In this document: one piece after another, positions 53,921 through 64,000 of the stretch | Position numbering within the stretch: the stretch's first letter is position 1 | How the letters are laid out: every line of letters starts with the position of its first letter | Source of the DNA: Ashinkailepas kermadecensis | Taxonomy: Eukaryota > Arthropoda > Thecostraca > Neolepadidae | Assembly (NCBI GenBank): GCA_034440615.1 | Contig: JAOTOM010005150.1 | Location: 1,162,402-1,226,401 of the forward strand | Length of the DNA stretch: 64,000 nt | Reading direction: 5' to 3' | Notes under the pieces: model-generated | Seen by the model: only the letters and a program-made list of their open reading frames with translations | Told to the model about the DNA's origin: nothing | Database searches by the model: none | Made by a program: the position numbers and the translations under genes

Positions 53921-55125
53921 CAGGTCGGCTGCCGTTCCCAGCGGCGGGCGGCCGCACCGGTGGCCGTTTTTCCGGTCGTCCGTCCGACCGCGAGGACATG
54001 GCGGCCGTGTGTTATTGATACGGCGGCTGCAGCCGGCCACTGCCGCTGCCCGCTGCAGCCGCTGCAGGTGCGCCGCAAAAACGGCCGCCACCAGACGTGG
54101 CGCCGCGCCGCGCGTGGGAATTGGCGCCGCGCCGAGAACAACACTTCCTGAGAGTAGCCGGCGCCGAGTGTGGCACCGTCTCACCTGCAGGGGCAAGGAT
54201 CCCGTCGGCCATGGGGCGGTGACCCGTCCCTCGGACGGGCTGGAACCCGGCTGATAGCAGCACGGACGGGATTCGAAGAACGCACTGGATCGCGTTCAGA
54301 TCGGGAAATGACCCCCGAATGTGAAATAACGTGCCAACTTTGTCCGCAAGATTCGAAAAGTGACGGTACAAGTTCATCGGTAGGTCCAGCCAACCCAGTT
54401 TGGGGGTCAAGGGCCGGATCGAGTGATCGTCCTGTCCGTTCTGTCGACCTCCCCCTGTCCACTAGTAAATGACGGAAAGCGATCGATCACAACGCGTCGA
54501 TGTCAGCTCTGGACGCTCCGTCAGTCAGTGACGTGACCCGTCGGCAGTTGCCGATCGGGCGCAGAGACGGCAGCCGGCGCGGCGAGCAGTGTCGTCGGAT
54601 GGTTTCGCGGGCGCCGGCAGCGATCCGTGCTGAGCCCGTTGCACAACTCCACCCCAGGGTCAGGCTGCTGGTGCTGGTAATCGGGCCCCGAACCGAACCG
54701 TTTCGCAGACTTGGACTGGTGCAGCAAACGCGAACTAGTCTGGACTGCTATACCTAGCCGTATCCAACGATGTGCGCAAAATGCCCGAAAGCATATTCCA
54801 TGCGTGCCCGACTACTTGCACTTTTCATCTGATCCCTGGGAGGCGAATTTGAAGCTAATGAATACATGAGAAGATGGAGGCATAGTAGTGCATAATTTGT
54901 ACGACATGCTATCTTGTCCGGGAGGGAATACAGATATGCGACGTGATTAAAGGCAAAGATCAGCCGAGTAGTGGATATAGTCCGGAGTCTACGTAGCTTC
55001 TTGGCCCATGCCTACTGGTCGGCGCCATAGTTCTTCACTGGCTGAAGTGTTGGCTATCCCTCTCGAGAGGTACCCAGCGTCGGTGGGCGTTGGGAGCGGC
55101 CCGTTTGGACAGGTGCAGTCGCTCC
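53921..55125. other. No gene recognised
   Basis: GC-rich unique sequence then AT-rich. Overlapping ORFs on both strands, none recognised. Confidence 0.45.
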
Positions 55126-55134
55126 GCCAAGCTG

Positions 55135-55610
55135 ATGGTGTCGGCGCCATCTTGGGACCCAGCTGGGGGACGTGCGGACGGTGTGTGACATCTTGGGACC
55201 CAGCTGGGGGACGTGGACGGTGCTGATGGTGTCGGCGCCATCTTGGGACCCAGCTGGGGGACGTGCGGACGGTGTGTGACATCTTGGGACCCAGCTGGGG
55301 GACGTGCGGACGGTGTGTGACATCTTGGGACCCAGCTGGGGGACGTGCGGACGGTGTGTGACATCTTGGGACCCAGCTGGGGACGCGGACGGTGTGTGAC
55401 ATCTTGGGACCCAGCTGGGGGACGTGCGGACGGTGTGTGACATCTTGGGACCAAGCTGTGGGACGTGCGGACGGTGTGTGACATCTTGGGACCAAGCTGG
55501 GGACTGCGGACGGTGTGTGACATCTTGGGACCCAGCTGGGGGACGTGCGGACGGTGTGTGACATCTTGGGACCCAGCTGGGGGACGTGCGGACGGTGTGT
55601 GACATCGCAC
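55135..55610. repeat. 41-bp minisatellite, ~11 units
   Basis: Unit GTGCGGACGGTGTGTGACAT + CTTGGGACCCAGCTGGGGGA + C. The first units carry a TGATGGTGTCGGCGCC variant. Minus ORFs up to 281 codons (PSWVPRCHTPSARP) are artefacts. Confidence 0.95.
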
Positions 55611-55619
55611 TCGGAGGCT

Positions 55620-56515
55620 CGAGCGGCCGCCGGGGCTGCCGAACGTCGGCCGAGTACCTGCAGGCTGCCAGAGATACCAAGGTTGACTTGCCTTGACGGA
55701 GTATTTGAAGGTTTTCTCGTTTGGCATCTTCCGACGGGGTTGCCCAGTATCTACCCAACATACAACAAAATATGACTCCTCGGGGCTCCAGGTTGTGGGG
55801 TCAAAGGCTACATCATATTGATCAGTTTGAGTACGCTTTAACTCTGATATCACTGCAGGTTTGAAACAAGGGGTTTTCATTGTTTGTGCGATGTGAAAAG
55901 GAGTGCAGTAGTATGTCTAAATTATCCTTGTAATATGTCATTCACAGTATTTTTTAGAGCTCTTGTCAGCTCCATCAGAAAGCAATAGGATACTTCTAGC
56001 GGTATTTGTGTTGAGGGATAATTGCGTAGCAGACCGCACTATAGGCAGTTTCATGTATTTGGACTCGTATCATGAAATATGCATGTGTCCATAATAGTAA
56101 GAATGTGCATCATAGTTCTGAAGTTACAAACACAACACCATTTTAAGCACGTAATGCTTGAAATTACGTGATATACTTAAATTACTTAAAATACCTAATC
56201 ACGCATCTAGAAACAGGATGTTGACATTTTTGGAAAGCATCTGGATTATGTATTCGGCGGTAAGTGGCATATTCCACCTATTCACACGAATAAAATGTAT
56301 CGCTATCACCGGCAAGTGGAAGTCGTATAAATCTACGCAATATGTGGTTCTTTTAGCACACATTTATTTAATAATTCTCGTTCATCACTTGTTATGACCA
56401 ATTTGGCAACCATTGAGCGACCATTAACGTCGCCAGTCCCTGAGGTAGGGACCATTCTCCCACCAGTCTACCGTGGGAGAAACCTTGAGGATACATCTTT
56501 AGGCTGTGGGCATCG
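55620..56515. other. No gene recognised
   Basis: AT-rich unique sequence. Confidence 0.4.
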
Positions 56516-56519
56516 ATGA

Positions 56520-57175
56520 GTACGTGTACGGTGCAGGGTACTTGTATGGTACCTGAGCCCGCAGTGGTACGTTTGCGGTACCTGAGCCCACAGTGGTACG
56601 TTTGCGGTACCTGATGCAGCAGTGGTCCGTTTACGGTACCTGAACCCGCAGTGGTACGTTTACGATACCTGAGTCAGCAGTGGCACGTTTGCGGTACCTG
56701 AGCCAGCAGTGGTACGTTTACGGTACCTGAACCAACAGTGGTACGTTTACGGTACCTGAGCCAGCAGTGGTACGTTTGCGGTACCTGAGCCGGCAGTGGT
56801 ACGTTTACGGTACCTGAGCCAGCAGTGATACGTTTACGGTACCTAAGCCAGCATTGGTACGTTTACGGTACCTGAGCCCGCAGTGGTACGTGTACGGTAC
56901 CTGAGCCAGCAGGGGTACGTTTACGGTACCTGAGCTAGTAATGGTATGTTACGGTACCTGAGCCAGCAGTGGTACGTTTACGGTACCTTAGCTGGCAGTA
57001 GTACGTTTACGGTACCTGATCCAGCAGTGGTACGTGTACGGTACCTGAGCCCGCTGTGATACGTTTACGGCACCTGAGCCCGCAGTGGTAAGTTTACGGT
57101 ACCTGAGCCAGCAGTGGTATGTTTACAGTATCTGAGCTGGCAGTGGTACGTTTACGGTACCTGAGCCAGCAGTGT
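56520..57175. repeat. 29-bp minisatellite, ~22 units
   Basis: Unit GGTACGTTTACGGTACCTGA + GCCAGCAGT, with a GGTACC palindrome in almost every unit. Confidence 0.96.
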
Positions 57176-57239
57176 GGTGGATGAGCTAGAAGAGCTCACA
57201 GCCTTGCGGCCAGAGAATGTAGATGTGATAGAAGCCACG

Positions 57240-57500
57240 GTTTGTAAGAGTTGGTAGCAATGTGAAACGAGCCTCAATTGGGCTGGAGACGACCCTCAGT
57301 TATTTTTGGGGTCCAAACCTCAGTTGGCTGTGGGATGAGCCTCAGTTTGGCTGCGGGACAGGATTCACTGGCTGAGGGGCGAGCATCAGTTCGGCCGAGT
57401 GTCACGTCTCACCGTCTGAGGGACTAGCTGAGGGACAAGTCTGAGCTGAGACACCGTTTGGCTGAGGGACGAGTGTCACTGGCCGAGGGCCAGAATATGT
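57240..57500. repeat. Degenerate repeat (GGCTGAGGGACGAG)
   Basis: Short diverged units with CTCAGTTKGGCTGNGGGAC. Confidence 0.7.
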
Positions 57501-57664
57501 TCGATTATGTATTGACGGCACAATTCCATTGGCGCCACAGGCATTGGATCCACCGCCAGCAGCACTCATATCTGCAGGTGAAAGGGTAGATAAACACTCA
57601 CCCATTGGAAAACACGCATACAAACACCCAGTGACTGGGAAAACCACTTGAAGGTGGCGTGCCA

Positions 57665-57752
57665 TCGTCCCTGAATTGACTGCAGCAATATGGAACCCTG
57701 AATTGACTGCAGCAATATGGAGCCCTGAATTGACTGCAGCAATATGGAGCAG
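57665..57752. repeat. ~27-bp repeat, 3 units
   Basis: Three copies of CCTGAATTGACTGCAGCAAT + ATGGA. Confidence 0.95.
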
Positions 57753-58127
57753 TGCGTCATTTGGGAACTGATACGCCAGCTACTGAGCTGGCATACACAC
57801 GATGAGGCTGGCGGAAGCGGTGGTCGGAATCGGCATCCGGTGCGCGGGGCTAGTCTTTGATGTCGACTTCAGTGGTGGCCTGCGCGCCGTGCTGTACGCG
57901 GCGCGCCTCTGCCACGTTTGATGGCGTGCCGCGATATCCCATTCATGCGGCGGCGGCGGAGCGGGGCGCGAGCTGTGTTTCTGGCGCCGACTGCGCTGCC
58001 AGATCAAGGCGTGGCTCGTTCCGCCGATCAGGCGGTGGCCGGTGAAGCCCCAGCTCAACGTGGCGCGGCGGCGCTGCCTGGCCGGTGTGCGCTGCCGGAT
58101 AATCCCGCCGCCGCATAGGCTCGACTC

Positions 58128-58512
<385 letters not shown>

Positions 58513-58837
58513 CTTGCCGACGTCAGTGACGGTGATGGTGAAGGCTCACCCCCGGGATGGCATCATTAACTGGTCAGTGGTCTGCCCCCCGCCGACTCTG
58601 TTTACCGATGCCAACCCGCCCACCGCGCCGCTCACTATGCAAGCCCTTTGTTTATTAGGATCCATTTCCATTTTGATAGCGGCCGATGGCCACGTACTGG
58701 TAGGCCACACATATCGCCCTGGATCGGTCGCTTGGCGCGCCGCGCCCGGGGCTCCCCTCTTGACTACTCGCGTCCTCTCCCACCTCTCTCCATCTCTGCC
58801 TCCCCTCTCACGACAATATTACCCCATTATCTCTCTC

Positions 58838-58842
<5 letters not shown>
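58513..58842. other. No gene recognised
   Basis: Short unique stretch between the CCTG tract and the TC microsatellite. Confidence 0.4.

Positions 58843-58873
<31 letters not shown>
58843..58873. repeat. (TC)n microsatellite
   Basis: About 15 CT units plus TATTTTTTTT, immediately before the 5'-truncated LINE. Confidence 0.95.
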
Positions 58874-58875
<2 letters not shown>

Positions 58876-59850
58876 TTTTTTTGTCAGAGATTTGGTCACA
58901 TGAACCAATATTGTAGAAACCGTCCGGTATGTGGTAGATGTTCCTCCTATGACCATGCTAGTGAGTGTTGCACCTCGGAGACGACATTTTGCACGAACTG
59001 TGGCAGGGGACAAGATCCCCACACTTCATACGAACGAACATGTCCATGCTATGAAAGAAAAGGAGATAATATCAATAAAGCCCACTCGAAGGCTGACATT
59101 TCGAGAAGCTAGAGATATTTATGACCAGGCGCACCCGAAAATCTCATATGCAGCAAAAGCTACAAACTCTATGTCAACCCCGCAACACACTGACATCCGA
59201 ACGAGTGACCTCATGGACCAACTGAGCACTCTTCTCCGGAAATTTGGTCTGCCTGTCCCCTCGCCAACAAAGCGAACGGCACCATCTCGATCCCTGGGAG
59301 CCGGTGACGTGGAGCCACCGTCTTCCGAAGCTGACGGAGAAAGACAAGGAGCGCTTCCTGAGCAGGCTCGGAAAAGAGACCGGCTCCACTGAGTGTTGCT
59401 TCACTCGCCACAGCGCCCCTGGGGCAGGGGGGGGAGTGAGTGGCGTGCAGTACAGAGGAGGAAGCGTCTCACAAAGCCACCGGTGCCCACATCATTGCCT
59501 ACCACCAACACCACAGCGTCGTACCCGACTTCAACATGCAAGCCCGCCACCCGCTCTCTCCTCCAAGCATCTGGACACCCCTTGGCGGTTGAGTCAAGCA
59601 TCCCACGAGTTGTGGTGCGCCCTGGAGCCCCGGACTTGGGGGCCCGTGGACGTCCAGCCCGACGGCTATCCGTTTCCTCGAGCCCGGAACCCGGGGGCCA
59701 GCAACCTGCAGTGACACCTCCGACTTCGGCGGCTACACCTTCGCCACGCAGGCGAGTCGAGGGTCCGACTGCGACGCCTGGATCGATGGGTCCGCCACCA
59801 CCGCCGCCTCGCTTGAACCCCACACCGGTGACGGGTCGGGCAGTTTAGTG
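58876..59850 (+). pseudogene. LINE ORF1 (gag-like) 3' part
   Basis: Opens in the first knuckle CQRFGHMNQYC, then CGRCSSYDHASECC and CTNCGRGQDPHTSYERTC. A frameshift near 59055 is followed by EIISIKPTRRLTFREARDIY and a Pro/Ser-rich tail ending near 59848 (GPPPPPPRLNPTP). At least two frame changes. The N-terminal part is missing. Confidence 0.8.
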
Positions 59851-60111
59851 CGCGCTGAGAAACGCATGTTGCCCTGCACGGCGTCATCCCCTGAGGGGGG
59901 TACACCGCGATCACGCCCAAGGACATCCTCGCTCGGTACACATCCGAGAACCCACTCGAAGCAGAGTGCAGACGGTAGTCGCTGAAACTCATTTTAGACA
60001 TTTCAGTCATGTCGCTCATTTTACACATGTCGCTGGGTTTGTGATATATACTAGTCATCCCATTTAATTATATCTTTTTACAACGCACATATTTTACTGT
60101 ATTAACTTACC

Positions 60112-63100
60112 CACATCGTAGTTTTACGGTGGAACTGTAGGGGAATCAAATCCAGCCTCAATGACCTCCAGCATCTTTTAAGTTCCCGTACGCCATCGGT
60201 AGTATGTATACAAGAAACTAAACTGGCTCCAGGTGCTCTGTTTCAACTAAAAAATTACACCGTTTTACGAAAAGATGTACCATCTAGCACTGTGTCACAT
60301 GGCGGTGTGTTCATTGCTGTGCACAACTCTGTCCCATTCACGCATACACCTCTCTCTTCAAATATTCAGTGTGTTGCTGCTCGTGTAGTAATAAACCACC
60401 GTGCCGTTTCCATATGCAGCATATACCTACCACCGGGCAGACTGTTTCCACTTTCTGATCTCTCCGAAACTGTTGCTCAACTCACCCCACCGGTGATGGT
60501 ATGTGGTGATTTTAATGCGCACCACTCTCTTTGGGGCTCAACCACGATTACTAGCCGTGGACGTGCAATGGAACGTTTTATAAGCGATTTCCCTCTCTGT
60601 ATTATGAACACGGCAACACCAACACATTTTACATTACCGACTGGACAGACATCCGTGCTGGAACTCACTCTCTGTAGTCCAGAAATTGCACCTCTCTTAG
60701 AATGGTCGGTGGATAGTGATCCATATAACAGCGACCACTTCCCTGTTTACTCCCATTTCATTAATCTGGTTACGGTTGGTCGACGACCTTCAAAGTGGCT
60801 GTTTCACCGAGCCGACTGGGAGGCCTTCCAAGCTAACCTTGAAAGCACCCTCCGCGACCACTCGGATGAATCCGTCATCTCCGTGGAAACATTCACTTCG
60901 GCAACTGTGCAGAGTGCCCAGTGGCACATCCCTCGATCATCGGGAACGTCAATTCGAGTACCAGTCCCATGGTGGTTCGATAAGTGTCTAGAGGCTATCC
61001 GTGCTAGGAAGAGAGCACTTCGTATATTTAATAATGCTAGCTGCACATACAATTTAATAGCTTTTCGCAAAGCACGAGCGCTCGCCAGACGCACTATCGC
61101 CGAGGCGAAACGGGAATCGTGGAAATCCTATGTAAACACGATAAATCGTTCCACGTCACTATCTACTGTATGGTCCCGCATTAAGCGTTTCTCTGGAAAA
61201 CACGCCCTAGTTCCTCTCCCTGTCTTGCACATGGCAGGACAGGACATCATCGACCCGGAAGAAGTGGCTGACAAGATAGGATGTGCTTTGTCCGCACGCT
61301 CGGAAAACACAAATAACGAGCGATTTTTTTAGAGATAAGGATCGGTGCGAGGCACGTCCTCTTGATTTTTCCACCACAGACGTCCTTCAGTACAACATAC
61401 CATTTTCCATTTCCGAATTAACTGCAACAATCAGCACACTCAAGAGTGTGGTAGAGGGACCGGACACTCTGCATAATGATATTATAAAACGTTTACCAGC
61501 TGCTGCTTTAGAAACACTTGGAAGCCCTAAATGGAATGTGGACATCAGGCACATTTCCACCCTCGTGGCGGGGGGGAGGGGTGGAAATTATAGTGCCCAT
61601 ACGTAAACCAAATAAATATGGCAAGGATCCACTACATTACCGTCCCATCTCTCTGACTTGCTCCCTGTGTAAACTGTTTGAAAAAATGGTGAATGTCCGA
61701 TTGATGTGGTTTTTAGAACATAGCCAGTATCCTTACTGTGATACTGGCTTCCGAAAACACCGTAGCACACTTGACCATATTTTAACACTCGACTCCGTTG
61801 TGCGCTCTGGGTTTATGAAACGCTACCATACAGCTGTAATATTTTTGACATTGACGGCGCATATGTCACGGCGCGGCGTCACGGTATACTGATGAAGCTA
61901 CACAATATGGGCGTCAGGGGCCCCATGGGTGTCTTCTTGTCCAATTTTTTATCCTCGAGAACGTTTCGCGTTAGAATAGGAAACTCCCTACCTGGAACCT
62001 TTTCACAAGTCACGGAGTCCCGCAGGGGAGCGTACTGGGCGTAGCATTGTTTACCATTTCTATCAACGACGTGGGTACCTCGCTGCCGACTTCCGTTGAG
62101 AAAGCGCTTTTCGTGGATGATTCCGCCATATGGTTCTCTTCACGCTCTGTGCACACGGTTGAGAGACAACTCCAGATGGCTGTCCGGAAGCTGCAGGGTT
62201 GGTGCAACAAAACCGGTGTCGTTATGTCTACATCGAAAACCGCCGCTGTCCACTTCTGTCGCAAACGCTCATGCACTGACCCCGTTATTATGCTCAACGG
62301 ACGCCATATCCTATTCAACCCAGCTGCAAAGTTCCTTGGTGTGTGGATGGACCGCCGACTGACATACACCACCCACATGAACGATCTTGCACAGAAATGT
62401 GCAAAACGACTACAGGTAATGAGCACAGTCTCTAGATGCTCGTATGGAGCAGACAGATATATCTTGCTTCTTATGTACCGATCGCTCGTATGTTCTAAAA
62501 TTGACTATGGATGTTTTATTTATGACGGAGCGTGTGCCACAACCAAGCGTTGTCTTGATGTGATCCACAATGCAGCATCGCTACTGGAGCCTTTCGCACT
62601 TCACCGGCTGCTAGTGTAATGGTAGAAGTAGACGAGCCACCTCTTGCGCTACGCCGTAAGTTATTGGGTGCGAGATACGCATGCAATGTTGCTCAAAACC
62701 GGAAACATCCAGCCTATCAGTGGATATTTTCGGGGACATCAAGAGCACGTCACAGGGCTCATCAGCGTGGATTACCGTTTTCCATTCGTATGGCTTCGAT
62801 CCTTCGTGACTGTAATATCAGGCCGCGTCCTATAGCACGTGTTATTACGCCGAGCACTCCCCCTTGGCATATGGTGCCAGTGAAAACTGACGTGACTTTG
62901 TCCTGCTCAAAGGAAGGACATGTAAACCCGGAGGAACTCCGCATGTTGGCATTGGATAAAAAAGTATACATGAATATCACGACTTTTCGCGAATTTACAC
63001 AGACGGTTCAAAGTCAGTCTCTGGTGTTGGATGTGCTTACGTCAGTCGACACAATGTTCGATATTTTTGTTTACCGACGCAAACGTCGATTTTACTGCCG

Positions 63101-63775
63101 AGCTGTATGCCATTCTGCAAACCCTCTATTCTATACAGAAAGACCGGTCCACAAAGCACGTGGTTTTCACAGACTCTTTGAGCAGTCTCCTAGCATTGAA
63201 AACCTTTAACCAGGATAACTGACTTGTTCGGAGGATTATCAAAGTCGTGAAATCCCTACATGATATCGGCAGAAATATCGTTAGTTAGTTAGTATATTAG
63301 GGTTTTAGGGCGCTTCAACTGCATTGGTTATACAGCGCCCAGCAGAAATATCGTTTTCTGCTGGATTCCCAGCCATGTCGGACTCGCGGGAAATAAAGCT
63401 GCTGACATAACCGCCAAACATGCCATCAGCAATGGCCGCATGGTCCATCTGCGGCTCCCACCAAGGGACATATACCCTACTATATTGTCAAATATACAGT
63501 CAGAATGGCAACGAGCCTGGAACTCGAAGTGTAGTAAGCTCAGGGTTTTAAAACCGACACTAGGAAAGTGGCGATCCTCGCACCGAACCAAACGACGGGA
63601 AGAAGTAATACTCTGCCGATTGAGAATAGGTCATACCTTCGCAACACACAGTTACATGCTAACCGGTGGTGAACGACCTCTGTGTCCGCGCTGCTCTAGC
63701 CCGCTTACCGTGCACCATATTTTAGTAGGCTGTACACTGTTAGAACCTCTAAGACGCCAGATTTATGACGGATGA
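60112..63775 (+). pseudogene. LINE ORF2: endonuclease - RT - RNase H
   Basis: The endonuclease (60112-61330, one open frame) has LRWNCRGIKSSLNDL, CIQETKL, VCGDFNAHHSLWGS and NSDHFPVYSHF. The RT follows after a frameshift near 61325: HYRPISLTCSLCKLFEKMV (about 61640), FDIDGAY as motif A (about 61850, frameshifted), GVPQGSVLG as motif B (about 62012) and FVDD as motif C (about 62109), where F-V replaces the usual Y/F-A. RNase H has ELYAILQTLYSI, FTDSLSSLLAL and WIPSHVGLAGN (about 63100-63395). It ends with CPRCSSPLTVHHILVGC (about 63688-63735). At least four frameshifts make it inactive. Confidence 0.88.
63283..63341 (-). mobile_element. LINE 3'-tail micro-copy 8 (in LINE RNase H)
   Basis: A minus-strand copy: hairpin arms GGGCGCT/AGCGCCC around a 19-nt loop, then tail CTAAAACCCTAATATACTAA + CTAACTAA. 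A perfect 14-bp target-site duplication GCAGAAATATCGTT lies at 63269-63282 and 63342-63355. Removing it rejoins the RNase H codons HDIGRN|IVFCWIPSHVG. Confidence 0.95.
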
Positions 63776-63942
63776 ACGCCGATACTTCTTTTCGTATGCT
63801 ACTAGGGAACGACTCTGAGGTCGTGGCGTCTGGGAATATTTTTACCTTCCTTCGACAAGCTCGCCTTGAGGTGATATACCCCCACGCGTGAATATTAATA
63901 GCAAGCTATTATAGCAGCACGGTAGATTGAGTATATTACAGT

Positions 63943-64000
63943 TATGGGCGCAAAATGACCCTGGATGTCGACGCGCCCCTAAGCTCCAATCAACCACCAC
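63943..64000 (+). mobile_element. LINE 3' hairpin and tail (copy 9, at the end of the LINE)
   Basis: AT + GGGCGC, 21-nt loop, GCGCCC, CTAAGCTCCAATCAACCACC. It lies about 165 bp after the end of LINE ORF2 in the same orientation, as expected for the real LINE 3' end. The window stops here, so the right flank and any target duplication cannot be seen. It could also be a separate insertion. Confidence 0.75.

Larger units (their letters stand above)
58876..64000 (+). mobile_element. I/Jockey-superfamily LINE, 5'-truncated, frameshifted
   Basis: Non-LTR retrotransposon of at least 5.1 kb. It starts inside ORF1 right after a TC/T tract, so it is 5'-truncated. Order: three zinc knuckles, ORF1 tail, AP-type endonuclease, reverse transcriptase, RNase H, C-terminal CCHC-type motif, a 3' UTR of about 165 bp, then a GGGCGC...GCGCCC hairpin and a CTCCAATCAACCACCAC tail reaching the window end. 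The hairpin and tail are the same as in the micro-copies. A micro-copy on the opposite strand sits in its RNase H. The I clade is likely from the RNase H and knuckles, but this is not proven. Confidence 0.88.

Overview
The window is animal nuclear DNA, most likely from an arthropod. Crustacean is my best guess, but I cannot fix the species. It has introns with GT/AG borders, tRNA-derived SINEs, non-LTR retrotransposons and very many minisatellites, and no bacterial-style gene packing. The only host gene I recognise is the neurobeachin gene (Nbea; rugose in Drosophila). Twelve + strand exons between 3184 and 18494 join into one open frame of 1638 nt (546 codons), and the intron phase agrees at all eleven junctions. 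They run from a conserved block ([13 protein letters not shown] / [16 protein letters not shown]) through a poorly conserved acidic linker to the DUF1088-like region and the start of the PH-BEACH domain. The first and last parts of the gene lie outside the window. No further exon was recognised in the 45 kb after 18494, so that stretch is either a giant intron or a break in the gene or assembly.

Layout: 0.6-2.0 kb, decayed transposon-like gene (minus). 3.2-18.5 kb, Nbea exons with a different minisatellite in most introns. 18.6-29.1 kb, minisatellites, including about 60 G-rich 32-bp units and a 20-bp array split by a probable 997-bp solo LTR. 31.3-36.4 kb, minus-strand LINE lacking its RT core. 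36.5-37.7 kb, another decayed transposon-like gene. 38-46 kb, 66-, 97-, 42-, 77- and 110-bp tandem arrays. 46.9-48.8 kb, a third decayed multi-copy gene. 50-58.5 kb, more arrays, including a (CCTG)n tract. 58.9-64.0 kb, plus-strand I/Jockey-superfamily LINE with ORF1 zinc knuckles, endonuclease, RT and RNase H, broken by frameshifts.

The most interesting signal is a set of very short (about 30-64 bp) retroposed pieces scattered through the window. Each ends in a GGGCGC...GCGCCC hairpin side followed by an (AACT/AACC)n-like tail, and most are flanked by 10-14 bp target-site duplications. The same hairpin and tail lie downstream of ORF2 of the plus-strand LINE. The pieces therefore look like extreme 5' truncations (or a minimal SINE) made of little more than the LINE's 3' hairpin. 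One of the two tRNA-SINE subfamilies carries a similar tail, which suggests the same machinery moves it.

By hand tally about a quarter of the window is tandem repeat. Most long ORFs in it are repeat artefacts (unit length a multiple of 3, or three units per frame cycle), not genes. All family assignments are from memory and sequence reading; no search was run.
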